Assembly (NCBI RefSeq): GCF_001435525.1
Contig: NZ_AZDP01000102.1
Span: 1-42,549 of the forward strand
Direction: 5' to 3'
DNA from: Levilactobacillus koreensis JCM 16448
GTDB lineage: Bacteria; Bacillota; Bacilli; Lactobacillales; Lactobacillaceae
Length of the DNA: 42,549 bases
In this document: piece by piece, positions 23,984-31,635 of the stretch
Layout of the letters: each line of letters starts with the position of its first letter
How positions within the stretch are numbered: position 1 is the stretch's first letter
Position numbers and translations under genes: made by a program
Notes under the pieces: model-generated
What the model was told of the DNA's origin: nothing
The model's input: only the letters and a program-made list of their open reading frames with translations
The model's database searches: none

Positions 23984-24174
23984 TAGCCGGAGGCGGCCAG
24001 GGATGGAGCCCGCTGTGTCGATGGCGTTAGCTGACGTCCTTTGGCAGCTTACGGCATGGGACGGGATGAAGACGGGTGAGCTTCGCGGCTTCATCCCGAG
24101 GTCACAGACCGCTTCTCAGGCTGCGACCGGTCCCCACAGCAGGCGGAATCCCTGGCAGCCGCAGTGCGGCCATT
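23984..24174 (-). repeat. Structured repeat R1, copy E
   Basis: Helix 3 has changed to GGGATGAAG/CTTCATCCC, keeping all pairs while replacing several bases on both arms relative to copy A. Outer helix CCAGGGAT/ATCCCTGG and the GCCGCAGTGCGGC end hairpin are intact. It ends 48 bases before the helicase start codon, on the opposite sense, so promoter signals of the operon may overlap it. Confidence 0.85.
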
Positions 24175-24221
24175 TACGCACAACACAACCCAACATAAAA
24201 TAGAAAGTGAGGCGACGAGTG

Positions 24222-26585
24222 ATGACCATTAAATTAGGTGTACGGGAGTTGGTGGAGTTCACCTTACGAACTGGGGACCTCAGCAGCACTTCCGGTAGCC
24301 AGAATACGGCGCTACTCGGCGCACAGATTCACCGTCGCCTGCAAAAGCAACGCGGTGCAGACTATCAGAAGGAATACTATCTCGACAAGGCCCTCACGTT
24401 AAACGGCAACGACTACTTGCTCCACGGCCGTGCCGACGGGGTCACACTAACGGAAGATGGCGCCAGCATCGAAGAGATCAAGACTTCGGAGACCGTTTTC
24501 AATCAACTCAGTGACAATACCCTGACCCTGTACTGGGCGCAGGTCAAGATCTACGCCTACCTGTTAATGGAGAAGGAAACCGACCTCGACGCCGTGACCC
24601 TCACGTTGACCTACTTTCAGACCAACACCGAGACCACCACGCAGACTGACCAGACTATCACCCGCGCCGAGGCACAAGACTTCTTCGATACCGTCATCAC
24701 CGAATACGTCACCTGGCTCAAATTCCGCTCCGATTTGCGTGACCGCCGCGACCCAACCATTAAACAGCTCACCTTCCCCTTTGACCACTATCGGCCAGGT
24801 CAACGGGAACTAGCGGTGGCCGTCTACAAGACGATTCTCACCAGTAAACGGCTCTTTGCCGAGGCCCCGACCGGAACGGGGAAGACCATTTCGACGCTCT
24901 TTCCAACCATTAAGGCGGTTGGTGAGGGCGTCATTCAACGCATTTTCTACCTGACCGCCAAGCAGAGCACCCGGCGCGTTGCCGAGGAGGCCATCACGCT
25001 CATGGCTAGTCAGGGACTCAAATTAAAGAGTATCACGCTCACCGCCAAGGCTAAGATTGCCTTTCCCGAAGAGGCCGACCTGTTGCCCGAAGAGAACCCA
25101 TACATGCTCGGCTACTACGACCGCCTCAAACCGGCGTTGCTGGACCTGATCCAAAATAACGACCAGCTCACCCGCCCGGTCATCGAAGAGTATGCGCGCA
25201 AACACACGCTGGATCCGTTTGAATTTCAACTCGACGCCAGTCTTTTTTGTGATGTCATCATCGGCGATTACAACTACCTGTTCGACCCGCAAGTCCACCT
25301 GCAACGTTTCTTTGCGACCGAGGACCCGGATAACTTCTTCCTGATCGATGAAGCCCACAACCTGGTCAGTCGCTCGCGGGACATGTACTCCGCGGCCATC
25401 AGCAGTCAACCGCTTGACCACCTGGTTGAAGTGAGTCGTGACCTGCCACAAGCCAGCAAGAAATTACACCGCCGACTGGCCGACCTGCGTGCGACCTTTG
25501 ACGACATCTGCGCGCCACTACTCGCAGACGGACGCACCGACAGCACCTTCCTAACGCCGCCCGAAAACTTCGAACACGACCTCGGCCGCCTAGTCGAGGC
25601 CATCCACGACTGGCTGGTCGACCAGCCACAGACGCCCTTCACCCAGGCTGTTCTCGACTACTACTTCGCCGCTATTAGCTACCAACGTATCGGCGAGTAC
25701 TACGACGACACCTACCGCATGCGCCTCGAAATCGACGATGGCAACATCACACTAAAGGAACTCTGTCTAGACCCCAGCGCCTTTCTCGCCGACAGTCTGG
25801 CCCTCGGACACGGCGCCGTCTTATTTTCCGCGACCCTCTCCCCCATGGACTACTACCAAACGGTGTTGGGTGGCGATCAGGACAGTCTGGCCTACCGCCT
25901 CGACTCCCCCTTCGAGCCACAGCACCAAGAGATTCTGGTCACGACCTACATCCAAACGACCTACAAACAGCGCGACGCCAACCTGGCCAACATCCTCCTG
26001 GCCATTAAAACGTTGGTCGACGGCAAAACCGGCAACTACCTGATTTTTTTGCCGTCATACCACTACCTACTCGATGTCAGTCAGGCCTTCGCCATGGCCT
26101 ACCCGCACATCCACACCGTCAGCCAGCAAGCCCAGATGGCCGAGGCGGACCGGACGGCATTTCTCGATAATTTCAAAGCCGATCCGGACACGACCCTTGT
26201 GGGGTTCGCCCTGCTGGGAGGGATTTTCGCCGAGGGAATCGACTTGAAGGCCGACCGCTTGATTGGCGTCGGCATTGTCAGCGTTGGCCTGCCGGGGATC
26301 AATCCCGAGACCGACCTGATTCGTGACTACTTCGATCAGGATTCCCACAACGGCTTCGCGTACGCCTACCAGCTACCGGGCTTAAACAACGTCTTTCAGG
26401 CGGCCGGTCGTTTGATTCGCGGGTCCCACGACGTTGGCATCATTTTACTGATGGACCAGCGCTTCGCCAGTCCGCGCTACACCCAGCTCTATCCCCGTCA
26501 CTGGCAGCATTTCCGTCGACTCTACCGACCGGAGCAACTACCGATCGCCGTTCAGAATTTTTGGCATCAGGAGGTCTCACAATGA
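24222..26585 (+). CDS. Nuclease-helicase fusion: PD-(D/E)XK domain plus DinG/Rad3-like helicase (787 aa)
   Basis: The N-terminal 180 residues look like a Cas4/RecB-type nuclease: GRADG (Asp72), EEIKT (Glu85, Lys87) and a later Q-x-x-x-Y helix (WAQVKIYAYLL). A superfamily 2 helicase follows: Walker A APTGTGKT (215-222), DEAH (376-379), SATLSPMDYY, FAEGIDL and motif VI QAAGRLIRG (726-734). The four Cys that hold the Fe-S cluster in related helicases are absent: Ala280, Leu287, Asn292 and Asp331 stand at those positions. ATG at 24222 follows GTGAGG; GTG at 24207 is an alternative. It overlaps the next gene by 4 bases. DNA repair or defence are the likely roles. Confidence 0.85.
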   Translation: MTIKLGVRELVEFTLRTGDLSSTSGSQNTALLGAQIHRRLQKQRGADYQKEYYLDKALTLNGNDYLLHGRADGVTLTEDGASIEEIKTSETVFNQLSDNTLTLYWAQVKIYAYLLMEKETDLDAVTLTLTYFQTNTETTTQTDQTITRAEAQDFFDTVITEYVTWLKFRSDLRDRRDPTIKQLTFPFDHYRPGQRELAVAVYKTILTSKRLFAEAPTGTGKTISTLFPTIKAVGEGVIQRIFYLTAKQSTRRVAEEAITLMASQGLKLKSITLTAKAKIAFPEEADLLPEENPYMLGYYDRLKPALLDLIQNNDQLTRPVIEEYARKHTLDPFEFQLDASLFCDVIIGDYNYLFDPQVHLQRFFATEDPDNFFLIDEAHNLVSRSRDMYSAAISSQPLDHLVEVSRDLPQASKKLHRRLADLRATFDDICAPLLADGRTDSTFLTPPENFEHDLGRLVEAIHDWLVDQPQTPFTQAVLDYYFAAISYQRIGEYYDDTYRMRLEIDDGNITLKELCLDPSAFLADSLALGHGAVLFSATLSPMDYYQTVLGGDQDSLAYRLDSPFEPQHQEILVTTYIQTTYKQRDANLANILLAIKTLVDGKTGNYLIFLPSYHYLLDVSQAFAMAYPHIHTVSQQAQMAEADRTAFLDNFKADPDTTLVGFALLGGIFAEGIDLKADRLIGVGIVSVGLPGINPETDLIRDYFDQDSHNGFAYAYQLPGLNNVFQAAGRLIRGSHDVGIILLMDQRFASPRYTQLYPRHWQHFRRLYRPEQLPIAVQNFWHQEVSQ

Positions 26586-27274
26586 AGACAAAATTAACGT
26601 TAGCCATGGAAGCCACCCTTTACGCCTACTGCCGCGAAGCCGGGGCCTTTGCCGTCGAGGAAGTCACCATGCCCGACGACGCCGGCATCGTCGACACCCT
26701 CAGCTATCAGGAACTGGCCGACAAGTCTATCGAATGGCGCTGCTACGAGCTGAAGGTCACCAAGAGCGACTTCCACTCCAAGGCCAAGCTCTCCTTTGTT
26801 GGCCACTACAACTACTTCGTCCTGCCACTAAAATTGTATCAAGAGGTCGCCGACGAGATCCCGGCGCACATTGGCGTGTTGATCTACCGCCCATTTGACC
26901 CGGAAATGTTGGCCACGGCGACCGAGGCCCCGACCACACCGGGCTATTTGACCGTGACTCGGCCCCCACGCCGGCAGGATTTACAAGTGCCCGAGTCGGA
27001 ATTGACCACCCGCTTCATCGCCTCGCAGGCCAGAGAAGTCGGCAAGGCCAAACAAATGGCGACCGGCCTCAAGCAATACAGCACGGAGCACCTCTATCAG
27101 GAACTGAAAAAAAGGCACCAACACTATGATGTCTACGATCCCGATGCCAACTTTTACGATCAATTCATCGACGACACCCAGTCCGCAGCGGTCACGGCCC
27201 TCCAGAGCGAAGTCGACGCGCTCAACCTGGAACGCCACGAGCTCCAAGACCAGCTGAAGGAGCGCCGCCCATGA
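26582..27274 (+). CDS. MmcB/VRR-like PD-(D/E)XK nuclease-fold protein (230 aa)
   Basis: The N-terminal 130 residues carry a nuclease-like core: GIVDTL (Asp38) and CYELKVTKSDF (Glu56, Lys58), followed by FVGHYNYFVLP and IPAHIGVLIY strands. This arrangement occurs in MmcB-like repair proteins and in phage-encoded proteins. The C-terminal 100 residues are charged and end in a coiled coil (SEVDALNLERHELQDQLKE). ATG at 26582 lies in an ATGA overlap with the helicase and has AGGAGG 9 bases upstream. Its own stop overlaps the next gene in the same way, so the three products are probably made in fixed ratio. Catalytic activity is inferred, not proven. Confidence 0.75.
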   Translation: MKTKLTLAMEATLYAYCREAGAFAVEEVTMPDDAGIVDTLSYQELADKSIEWRCYELKVTKSDFHSKAKLSFVGHYNYFVLPLKLYQEVADEIPAHIGVLIYRPFDPEMLATATEAPTTPGYLTVTRPPRRQDLQVPESELTTRFIASQAREVGKAKQMATGLKQYSTEHLYQELKKRHQHYDVYDPDANFYDQFIDDTQSAAVTALQSEVDALNLERHELQDQLKERRP

Positions 27275-28188
27275 TCTACTTTCCTTACTTTCGCGGCCGG
27301 CAATACGACCTACTGGCACTGAAAAACATTGCCCAACAACATATTTTGCCACGAAATATTATCCCGATTATTGAGCCGGTCCGTGACATTCGTGCACTTC
27401 CCCAGACCGTGGCGGCCTTCGTGGAACATGATCAGCCACTGGTCGTCATCGCCAATCCGACCGTCAGTGATTACGCACTGACCCAGCAGAAACTCTACGA
27501 TTGGCGACCGTACGCTGAAAACCCCAACCTCATTGTCGGTCACATTTTGACGCCGACTACAATTCCGGGCGACCTGCACGCCACCCCAACGCAACAAACA
27601 CTACTGGTGGCGCGGCAATACGACGAGTTGGTCGCTGCCAAACACGCCGAATGGCTGGATGATCCGACCTACCTGTTGGTGCCCCCGGAAGCCCGCATTC
27701 GTCAATTACTCACACGGCCGACGGGCAGTCTGTTCGATCACGCCTGGATTCCTGAGCACGACCGCAGTTATGCCGATATTGAGGACGGTTTTTTCAGCGA
27801 GGACTGGCAAACGGCCACTTGGGACGGCTACACCAGCGTCAGCGATTACACGATTGGCGGCGCCCATTACAGCGAGCACGGCTATCCGTCCCGCGCAGTC
27901 ACCCTACATCTGACCTACTTTGCCGGCGACCAGCTACGAATTCACCGCTTTGTGTCCGATGACCGCGATGACTACCGCCATCCCAAGGAGAAGTTCTTCC
28001 AAGCCGTGGCCAAGTTAGCGGCGTGGTTACCGGCACAGCCCGCGGCGGTCCAGACACCGGCCGCCCTGGCCCTCGCCGACTATCACGTGACGCAGCACTT
28101 TCCCGGCTTGGGCGTCGTCAAGCGACTCAGTCTGGAGCACCATTTACAGACGATGGCGGGTTACTTTAAAGAACACTATCCTTGTTGA
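27271..28188 (+). CDS. sce7725/beta-family-like protein (305 aa)
   Basis: The start MIYFPYFRGRQYDLLALKNI followed by IIPIIEPVRDI matches the pattern of sce7725 and phage beta-family proteins (P-x-hydrophobic-x-G/K, then AL, then P-I-I-E). Members are often found beside nucleases and in mobile or defence regions; their biochemical role is unknown. No membrane segment or signal is present. The ATG is in a 4-base ATGA overlap with the nuclease-like gene. It is the last gene of the three-gene operon; no terminator hairpin is evident before the next gene at 28282. Family assignment is from memory of the motif. Confidence 0.65.
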   Translation: MIYFPYFRGRQYDLLALKNIAQQHILPRNIIPIIEPVRDIRALPQTVAAFVEHDQPLVVIANPTVSDYALTQQKLYDWRPYAENPNLIVGHILTPTTIPGDLHATPTQQTLLVARQYDELVAAKHAEWLDDPTYLLVPPEARIRQLLTRPTGSLFDHAWIPEHDRSYADIEDGFFSEDWQTATWDGYTSVSDYTIGGAHYSEHGYPSRAVTLHLTYFAGDQLRIHRFVSDDRDDYRHPKEKFFQAVAKLAAWLPAQPAAVQTPAALALADYHVTQHFPGLGVVKRLSLEHHLQTMAGYFKEHYPC

Positions 28189-28281
28189 ATGCTTAGACAT
28201 ATTAGCCCGTCCATCCCCAATACCCCAAAACCGTTCACCCGTTGTGCTATACTGGACAACGTTAGGGGAAGGGGAAAAATC

Positions 28282-28536
28282 ATGAAAATCAGTCGGGAAT
28301 TCATCTTTCATTGGTTAGGCTACAACAAAGTAACCAAGCATTACTCCAAATGGTGCCGGGTGCTCACCTACTTATTTTGGCCGCTGGCCGCGCTGGAAGC
28401 GATTGCGTGGTTCGTCGGCGGAGATGTTTGGTGGACGCTTCTGGTGAACGGACTGGCGGCACTTTATCTGCTGGTCAGCGTGCCATCATTTGCTATTGAG
28501 CTTATTCGGATAGCCTACCGGGATGATCAGCATTAG
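28282..28536 (+). CDS. Small two-helix membrane protein (84 aa)
   Basis: ATG at 28282 follows AGGGGAAGGGGAAAAATC. The protein has a basic, aromatic N-terminus (MKISREFIFHWLGYNKVTKHY) and two membrane helices (about 28-44 and 47-72). A TATACT box at 28247-28252 suggests its own promoter, so it need not belong to the nuclease operon. It ends with a strong terminator at 28560-28614. The family is unknown. Confidence 0.65.
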   Translation: MKISREFIFHWLGYNKVTKHYSKWCRVLTYLFWPLAALEAIAWFVGGDVWWTLLVNGLAALYLLVSVPSFAIELIRIAYRDDQH

Positions 28537-28559
28537 GGGAATCTTAATTTCAGATATAT

Positions 28560-28614
28560 AAATAGCGTTTGGAAGGTTGTGAGTTGCACACAGACTTTCC
28601 AAACGCTATTTTTG
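28560..28614 (+). terminator. Terminator of the 84-aa membrane protein gene
   Basis: AAATAGCGTTTGGAA and TTCCAAACGCTATTT form a 15-bp perfect stem, followed by TTTG. A weaker bidirectional function is possible because the left flank is A/T-rich. Confidence 0.9.
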
Positions 28615-28627
28615 ATTTTATGGTGTT

Positions 28628-28746
28628 GAAACGTGCGCTCAAGGGCAGCTGGCTCCGCTTAACACCGGTCAGCAAACAATCCAAACCCGGGATTATTCGC
28701 CGACCGCCGTTAATGCTCACCAGCTAACCGCCCTTGAGCCCACTCT
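28628..28746. repeat. Structured repeat R2, copy 1
   Basis: About 119 bases. Helices on the plus strand: GCTCAAGGGC/GCCCTTGAGC, AGCTGG/CCAGCT, TTAAC/GTTAA, CGGTC-GC/GC-GACCG and the tip AATCC/GGATT. Unpaired segments such as CTCCGC, ATGCTCA and the AACC bulge are identical to copy 2 at 30451. It ends 6 bases from the stop codon of the convergent lactonase gene. Confidence 0.85.
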
Positions 28747-28751
28747 ATTCT

Positions 28752-29792
28752 TTATGCCGGTAAAACGCTAACGCCTTCCGGAACCATGAAGTCTTTTTGA
28801 ACCAAGGTCAACTTCCCGCTCTGGGCGTCGCGTTGGAACAGACTTGCATTGTCGGAGTTTTGGTTAACGACCAGGAGTAAGCTCTGGTCTGAGGTCCAGT
28901 TGAAGTCACGGGGGAAATCACCTTCCGTGGAGATCCGTTGAACCGTGGTCAACGTGCCATCTTCAGCGGTCGCGAAGACCGTGATGGAGTTGTTACCCCG
29001 GTTGGACACGTAGATGAAGCGACCGTCACTGCTCATCCGAATGGCAGCGGAACCGTTGTGCGCCGTCCAGTCGTCTGGAATCGTCGAGATGATCGACTTC
29101 ACCGTGAACTTGCCGGCAGCGGCGTCGTAGTCTAAAGTAGCCACGTTGCTGCTTAATTCACCGACTAAGTAAGCGACACCCTTCTTGGCGTCAAAGACGA
29201 TGTGCCGTGGACCGTAGCCAGCTGGTAGATCAACGTGGCTAACAGGGGTCAATTTGCCGGCGTCAGACACGTCGTACAGATAAACCTTATCTGAACCCAA
29301 GTCACAGACGACTAACCGGTTATCGGGGGTCAGGTCAGCGAAATGGGGGTGCGGACCGTCGGCTTGTTCGGGTGCTGGACCAACTGGATCTTGGTCGATC
29401 ACTTTATCCGTTTCCGTCAACGTGCCGTCAGCAGCGATGGCGTAGACCTGAACCGCAGCGGTGTGGTAGTTGGCCGTGTAGACCAATTGACGCGCTTCGT
29501 CAACCGCGACATAGGCTGGTGAGGAACCGGTAGCCAAGACCTGTTGAATGGCCCGTGGCTTGTCTTCACTCATATCGTAGATGATCAATCCACCATGCGT
29601 AGCCCCGTCAGTTTCCTTCTTGTTGATGACATACAACCGCTTAGCCGCAGCCTTTGCGATGTAGGTTGGGCTCCCAGCTGATGCTAACCATTCACAATCC
29701 GTTAACTTCGGTGCCTTGGTGTCCACGCTGACCCGGTAGATACCGCGACTAATCCGCTTGGTGTAAGTTCCAATATAAAAATCTTCCGTCAT
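28752..29792 (-). CDS. pgl: Lactonase, seven-bladed beta-propeller, 6-phosphogluconolactonase-like (346 aa)
   Basis: It resembles YbhE/Pgl-type 6-phosphogluconolactonases, which open 6-phosphogluconolactone in the oxidative pentose-phosphate or phosphoketolase route. Visible marks are MTEDFYIGTYTKR at the start, YVAVDEARQLVYTANYH, DGPHPHFADLTPDNRLVVCDLGSDKVYLYDV and YGPRHIVFD, repeated strand blocks of a propeller. ATG at 29792 follows AAGGGGTAGCACAC. The gene stands alone. R2 copy 1 lies 6 bases after its stop. True Pgl activity versus another lactonase cannot be decided from sequence. Confidence 0.88.
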   Translation of the reverse strand: MTEDFYIGTYTKRISRGIYRVSVDTKAPKLTDCEWLASAGSPTYIAKAAAKRLYVINKKETDGATHGGLIIYDMSEDKPRAIQQVLATGSSPAYVAVDEARQLVYTANYHTAAVQVYAIAADGTLTETDKVIDQDPVGPAPEQADGPHPHFADLTPDNRLVVCDLGSDKVYLYDVSDAGKLTPVSHVDLPAGYGPRHIVFDAKKGVAYLVGELSSNVATLDYDAAAGKFTVKSIISTIPDDWTAHNGSAAIRMSSDGRFIYVSNRGNNSITVFATAEDGTLTTVQRISTEGDFPRDFNWTSDQSLLLVVNQNSDNASLFQRDAQSGKLTLVQKDFMVPEGVSVLPA

Positions 29793-29931
29793 GTGTGCTA
29801 CCCCTTTCAACTTGCCAATATCACTTTCAAGTATAGCACAGCTGAACGATTAACACCGAGGAAGTCACTAGCGTTCAGCAGCATTTACCGGTACAATAGG
29901 GCTAAACAGATTCAGAAAGGAATCACCGCAC

Positions 29932-30381
29932 ATGTCTAGCTTCGAAGGGTATCATCCCCTTTTAACCCCCACGTTTCGTTTCGACTGGCTCACCCGCTTC
30001 AAGTTAAAAAACGTTGCCGACCTGACTAGTCAGGAGCTCGGCGAAACGGCCGATTGGGTCAACACCACCATGCGTAACACCATGAGCCGCACCGCTTTGA
30101 CTTGGGGCATCGAGCGGCGCCGCACCCACAAGTTGATTGGTTGGGGCGGCTTCACTGACCTCGATCTCATCGCGCATAAGGGGCAGGCCTGCTTGACTGG
30201 CAAACGCCTCCCCGCCGCCGAACAACAAGAAATCGTTGACCGGCTCGTCAGCTTTGGGCGTGAGGAACTTCAGTTGACCAAACTGACCTTACCAGACACC
30301 ACCCGACTGGACGATGCCGTTCTGATTGCCGCTGGCTTTGTCCAAACGGACGGGCAATGGCGCTGGACGCTGCGTCGGTAA
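29932..30381 (+). CDS. GNAT-like acetyltransferase family protein (149 aa)
   Basis: The pattern (LTPTFRFDWL..., then WGIERRRTHKLIGWGGFTDLDLIAHKGQACL, then LTKLTLPDTTRLDDAVLIAAGFVQTDGQWRWTLRR) resembles a diverged GNAT fold: a HKLIGWGGF strand and a final AAGFVQTDGQW like the acetyltransferase end. The acetyl-CoA-binding Q/R-x-x-G-x-G/A loop is poorly preserved. ATG at 29932 has AGAAAGGAA upstream. It is monocistronic with a terminator at 30398-30430. The substrate is unknown. Confidence 0.65.
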   Translation: MSSFEGYHPLLTPTFRFDWLTRFKLKNVADLTSQELGETADWVNTTMRNTMSRTALTWGIERRRTHKLIGWGGFTDLDLIAHKGQACLTGKRLPAAEQQEIVDRLVSFGREELQLTKLTLPDTTRLDDAVLIAAGFVQTDGQWRWTLRR

Positions 30382-30397
30382 CCTCAAATTGTAAACG

Positions 30398-30430
30398 AAA
30401 GAGTCTGGGAAAAACTCCCAGACTCTTTTT
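30398..30430 (+). terminator. Terminator of the GNAT-like gene
   Basis: AAAGAGTCTGGGA, loop AAAAC, TCCCAGACTCTTTTT: a 13-bp perfect stem with T-run. Confidence 0.95.
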
Positions 30431-30450
30431 GCGCTCCGAACGTATATTGC

Positions 30451-30572
30451 GGAAACGTGCGACAAAAGGCAGTCAACTCCGCTTAACCCCGATAGACAAA
30501 CAATCCAAAACCGGGATTATTCGTCTATCGACGTTAATGCTCATTGACTAACCGCCTTCTGTCCCACTCTTT
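30451..30572. repeat. Structured repeat R2, copy 2
   Basis: Same architecture as copy 1 with changed helices: GACAAAAGGC/GCCTTCTGTC (one mismatch), AGTCAA/TTGACT, TTAAC/GTTAA, CGATAGAC/GTCTATCG (now perfect) and AATCC/GGATT. The plus strand ends in CCCACTCTTTTTT. It lies 6 bases from the stop codon of the convergent secreted-protein gene, exactly as copy 1 does with the lactonase gene. Confidence 0.85.
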
Positions 30573-30577
30573 TTTAG

Positions 30578-31390
30578 TTATTTCATTGCAAAGACCAGTA
30601 AGCCCATGCCACTCCGCAAATAATTCGACTGCGTTCCAATGCCGAGCGGCGCAATCTTGCCGGCAATCTGCCAGCGTTGTAAGGTGGCCTGTCCCTTAGC
30701 ATCAAGCGCCGTAGCCACTGCCTGCTTGACCTCGGTTAGGTTGTTCGGATCAGTCACCTTGAACCGAACCAGGTAAATGGCGCTGTAGTCGTCATGGTTA
30801 GCGGTCAACACCTGATTGAAATCATTGTTAGCCTGCATGATCTGTTCCGTTAGAATCGGCTGATTATCGCCGAACGCAAAGACCTGATTGACGGCCGCCA
30901 TCAACTTGGCATCGTAAGTGGCATGTGGAAATAACTTCATCAGGCTAATGTCTGCCGGCTGAAGTCCTGCCGCTTGCGTTGCGGCCGTCCAGTTCATCGT
31001 TGACGTTGTTGGTGTCGCGGGGTTACTAGCGGCCGGTTTTAAATATCCGCGCCAGATCCAGCCACCGTGCTGACCATCGGCACTGTTGACGTGGTAGTAA
31101 ATCAGATATTTGCCGGTAACCACGTCATACAACTTTTCGTGGGCATTGGTCACCCACGTGACGTCTGAAAGACTGCTGTTATAGCCATACCAAGTCCCCA
31201 AGTGCTTTGAATAGCGACTGCCGTGAGTTGCCGTCATCGCGTGCCGCCCCATGCTCGTCCGCCAAACTAAGCGCACCGAATTAGACCGACTGGCCGAATA
31301 CTGCGAACTCGCCGACGCCGTTGTGTTCAGGCTACCTAACAAACCAGCACTGATGCCTACAGCAATGATTCCCTTAACAAATCGTTTCAT
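30578..31390 (-). CDS. Secreted paralogue 1, WR-SMG/GGWIWRGYL family (270 aa)
   Basis: A Sec signal peptide (about residues 1-28, ending TASA-S) precedes a domain shared with two neighbours: YSASRSNSVRLVWRTSMGRHA, then RYSKHLGTWYGYN, NAHEKLYDV, YYHVNSADGQHGGWIWRGYL. The second half starts with TMNWT and LQPADISLMKLFPHATYD and is shared with paralogue 2. The first domain recalls the GW/SH3-like surface modules of lactobacilli. No protease motif is visible. ATG at 31390 follows GGGGAGGTCAAAAC. Probably associated with the cell wall; function unknown. Confidence 0.8.
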   Translation of the reverse strand: MKRFVKGIIAVGISAGLLGSLNTTASASSQYSASRSNSVRLVWRTSMGRHAMTATHGSRYSKHLGTWYGYNSSLSDVTWVTNAHEKLYDVVTGKYLIYYHVNSADGQHGGWIWRGYLKPAASNPATPTTSTMNWTAATQAAGLQPADISLMKLFPHATYDAKLMAAVNQVFAFGDNQPILTEQIMQANNDFNQVLTANHDDYSAIYLVRFKVTDPNNLTEVKQAVATALDAKGQATLQRWQIAGKIAPLGIGTQSNYLRSGMGLLVFAMK

Positions 31391-31559
31391 GTTTTGACCT
31401 CCCCAGTCTTACTTTTATTTTAGTCAGAACCTTGCCCAAGAGCTATCCAACCCCTAAAACATTTCCGAAAATTAAATAAATCATGTCCCCGAATTCAATA
31501 TCCTCTCTTCGCTAAAAGGTGGCCCTTGATTGACCATAAACTGACCATCGACTGGCATG

Positions 31560-31588
31560 TTTCACTGCTCTTTCGCCCTTATTATATA
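31560..31588 (+). promoter_or_regulatory. Promoter of the metallophosphoesterase gene
   Basis: TTTCAC (31560-31565), 17 bases, TATATA (31583-31588), 47 bases before the ATG. Two TGACCAT repeats lie just upstream. Confidence 0.45.
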
Positions 31589-31635
31589 AATCGTAACAAG
31601 GATTCAAAAAATAATAAGCGAAAGAGGTTTTCAAA

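Noticed and set aside
24003-24203. Open frame of 66 codons inside repeat R1-E
   Set aside because: It lies within the structured repeat, has no ribosome site, and the equivalent frame is broken in the other copies.
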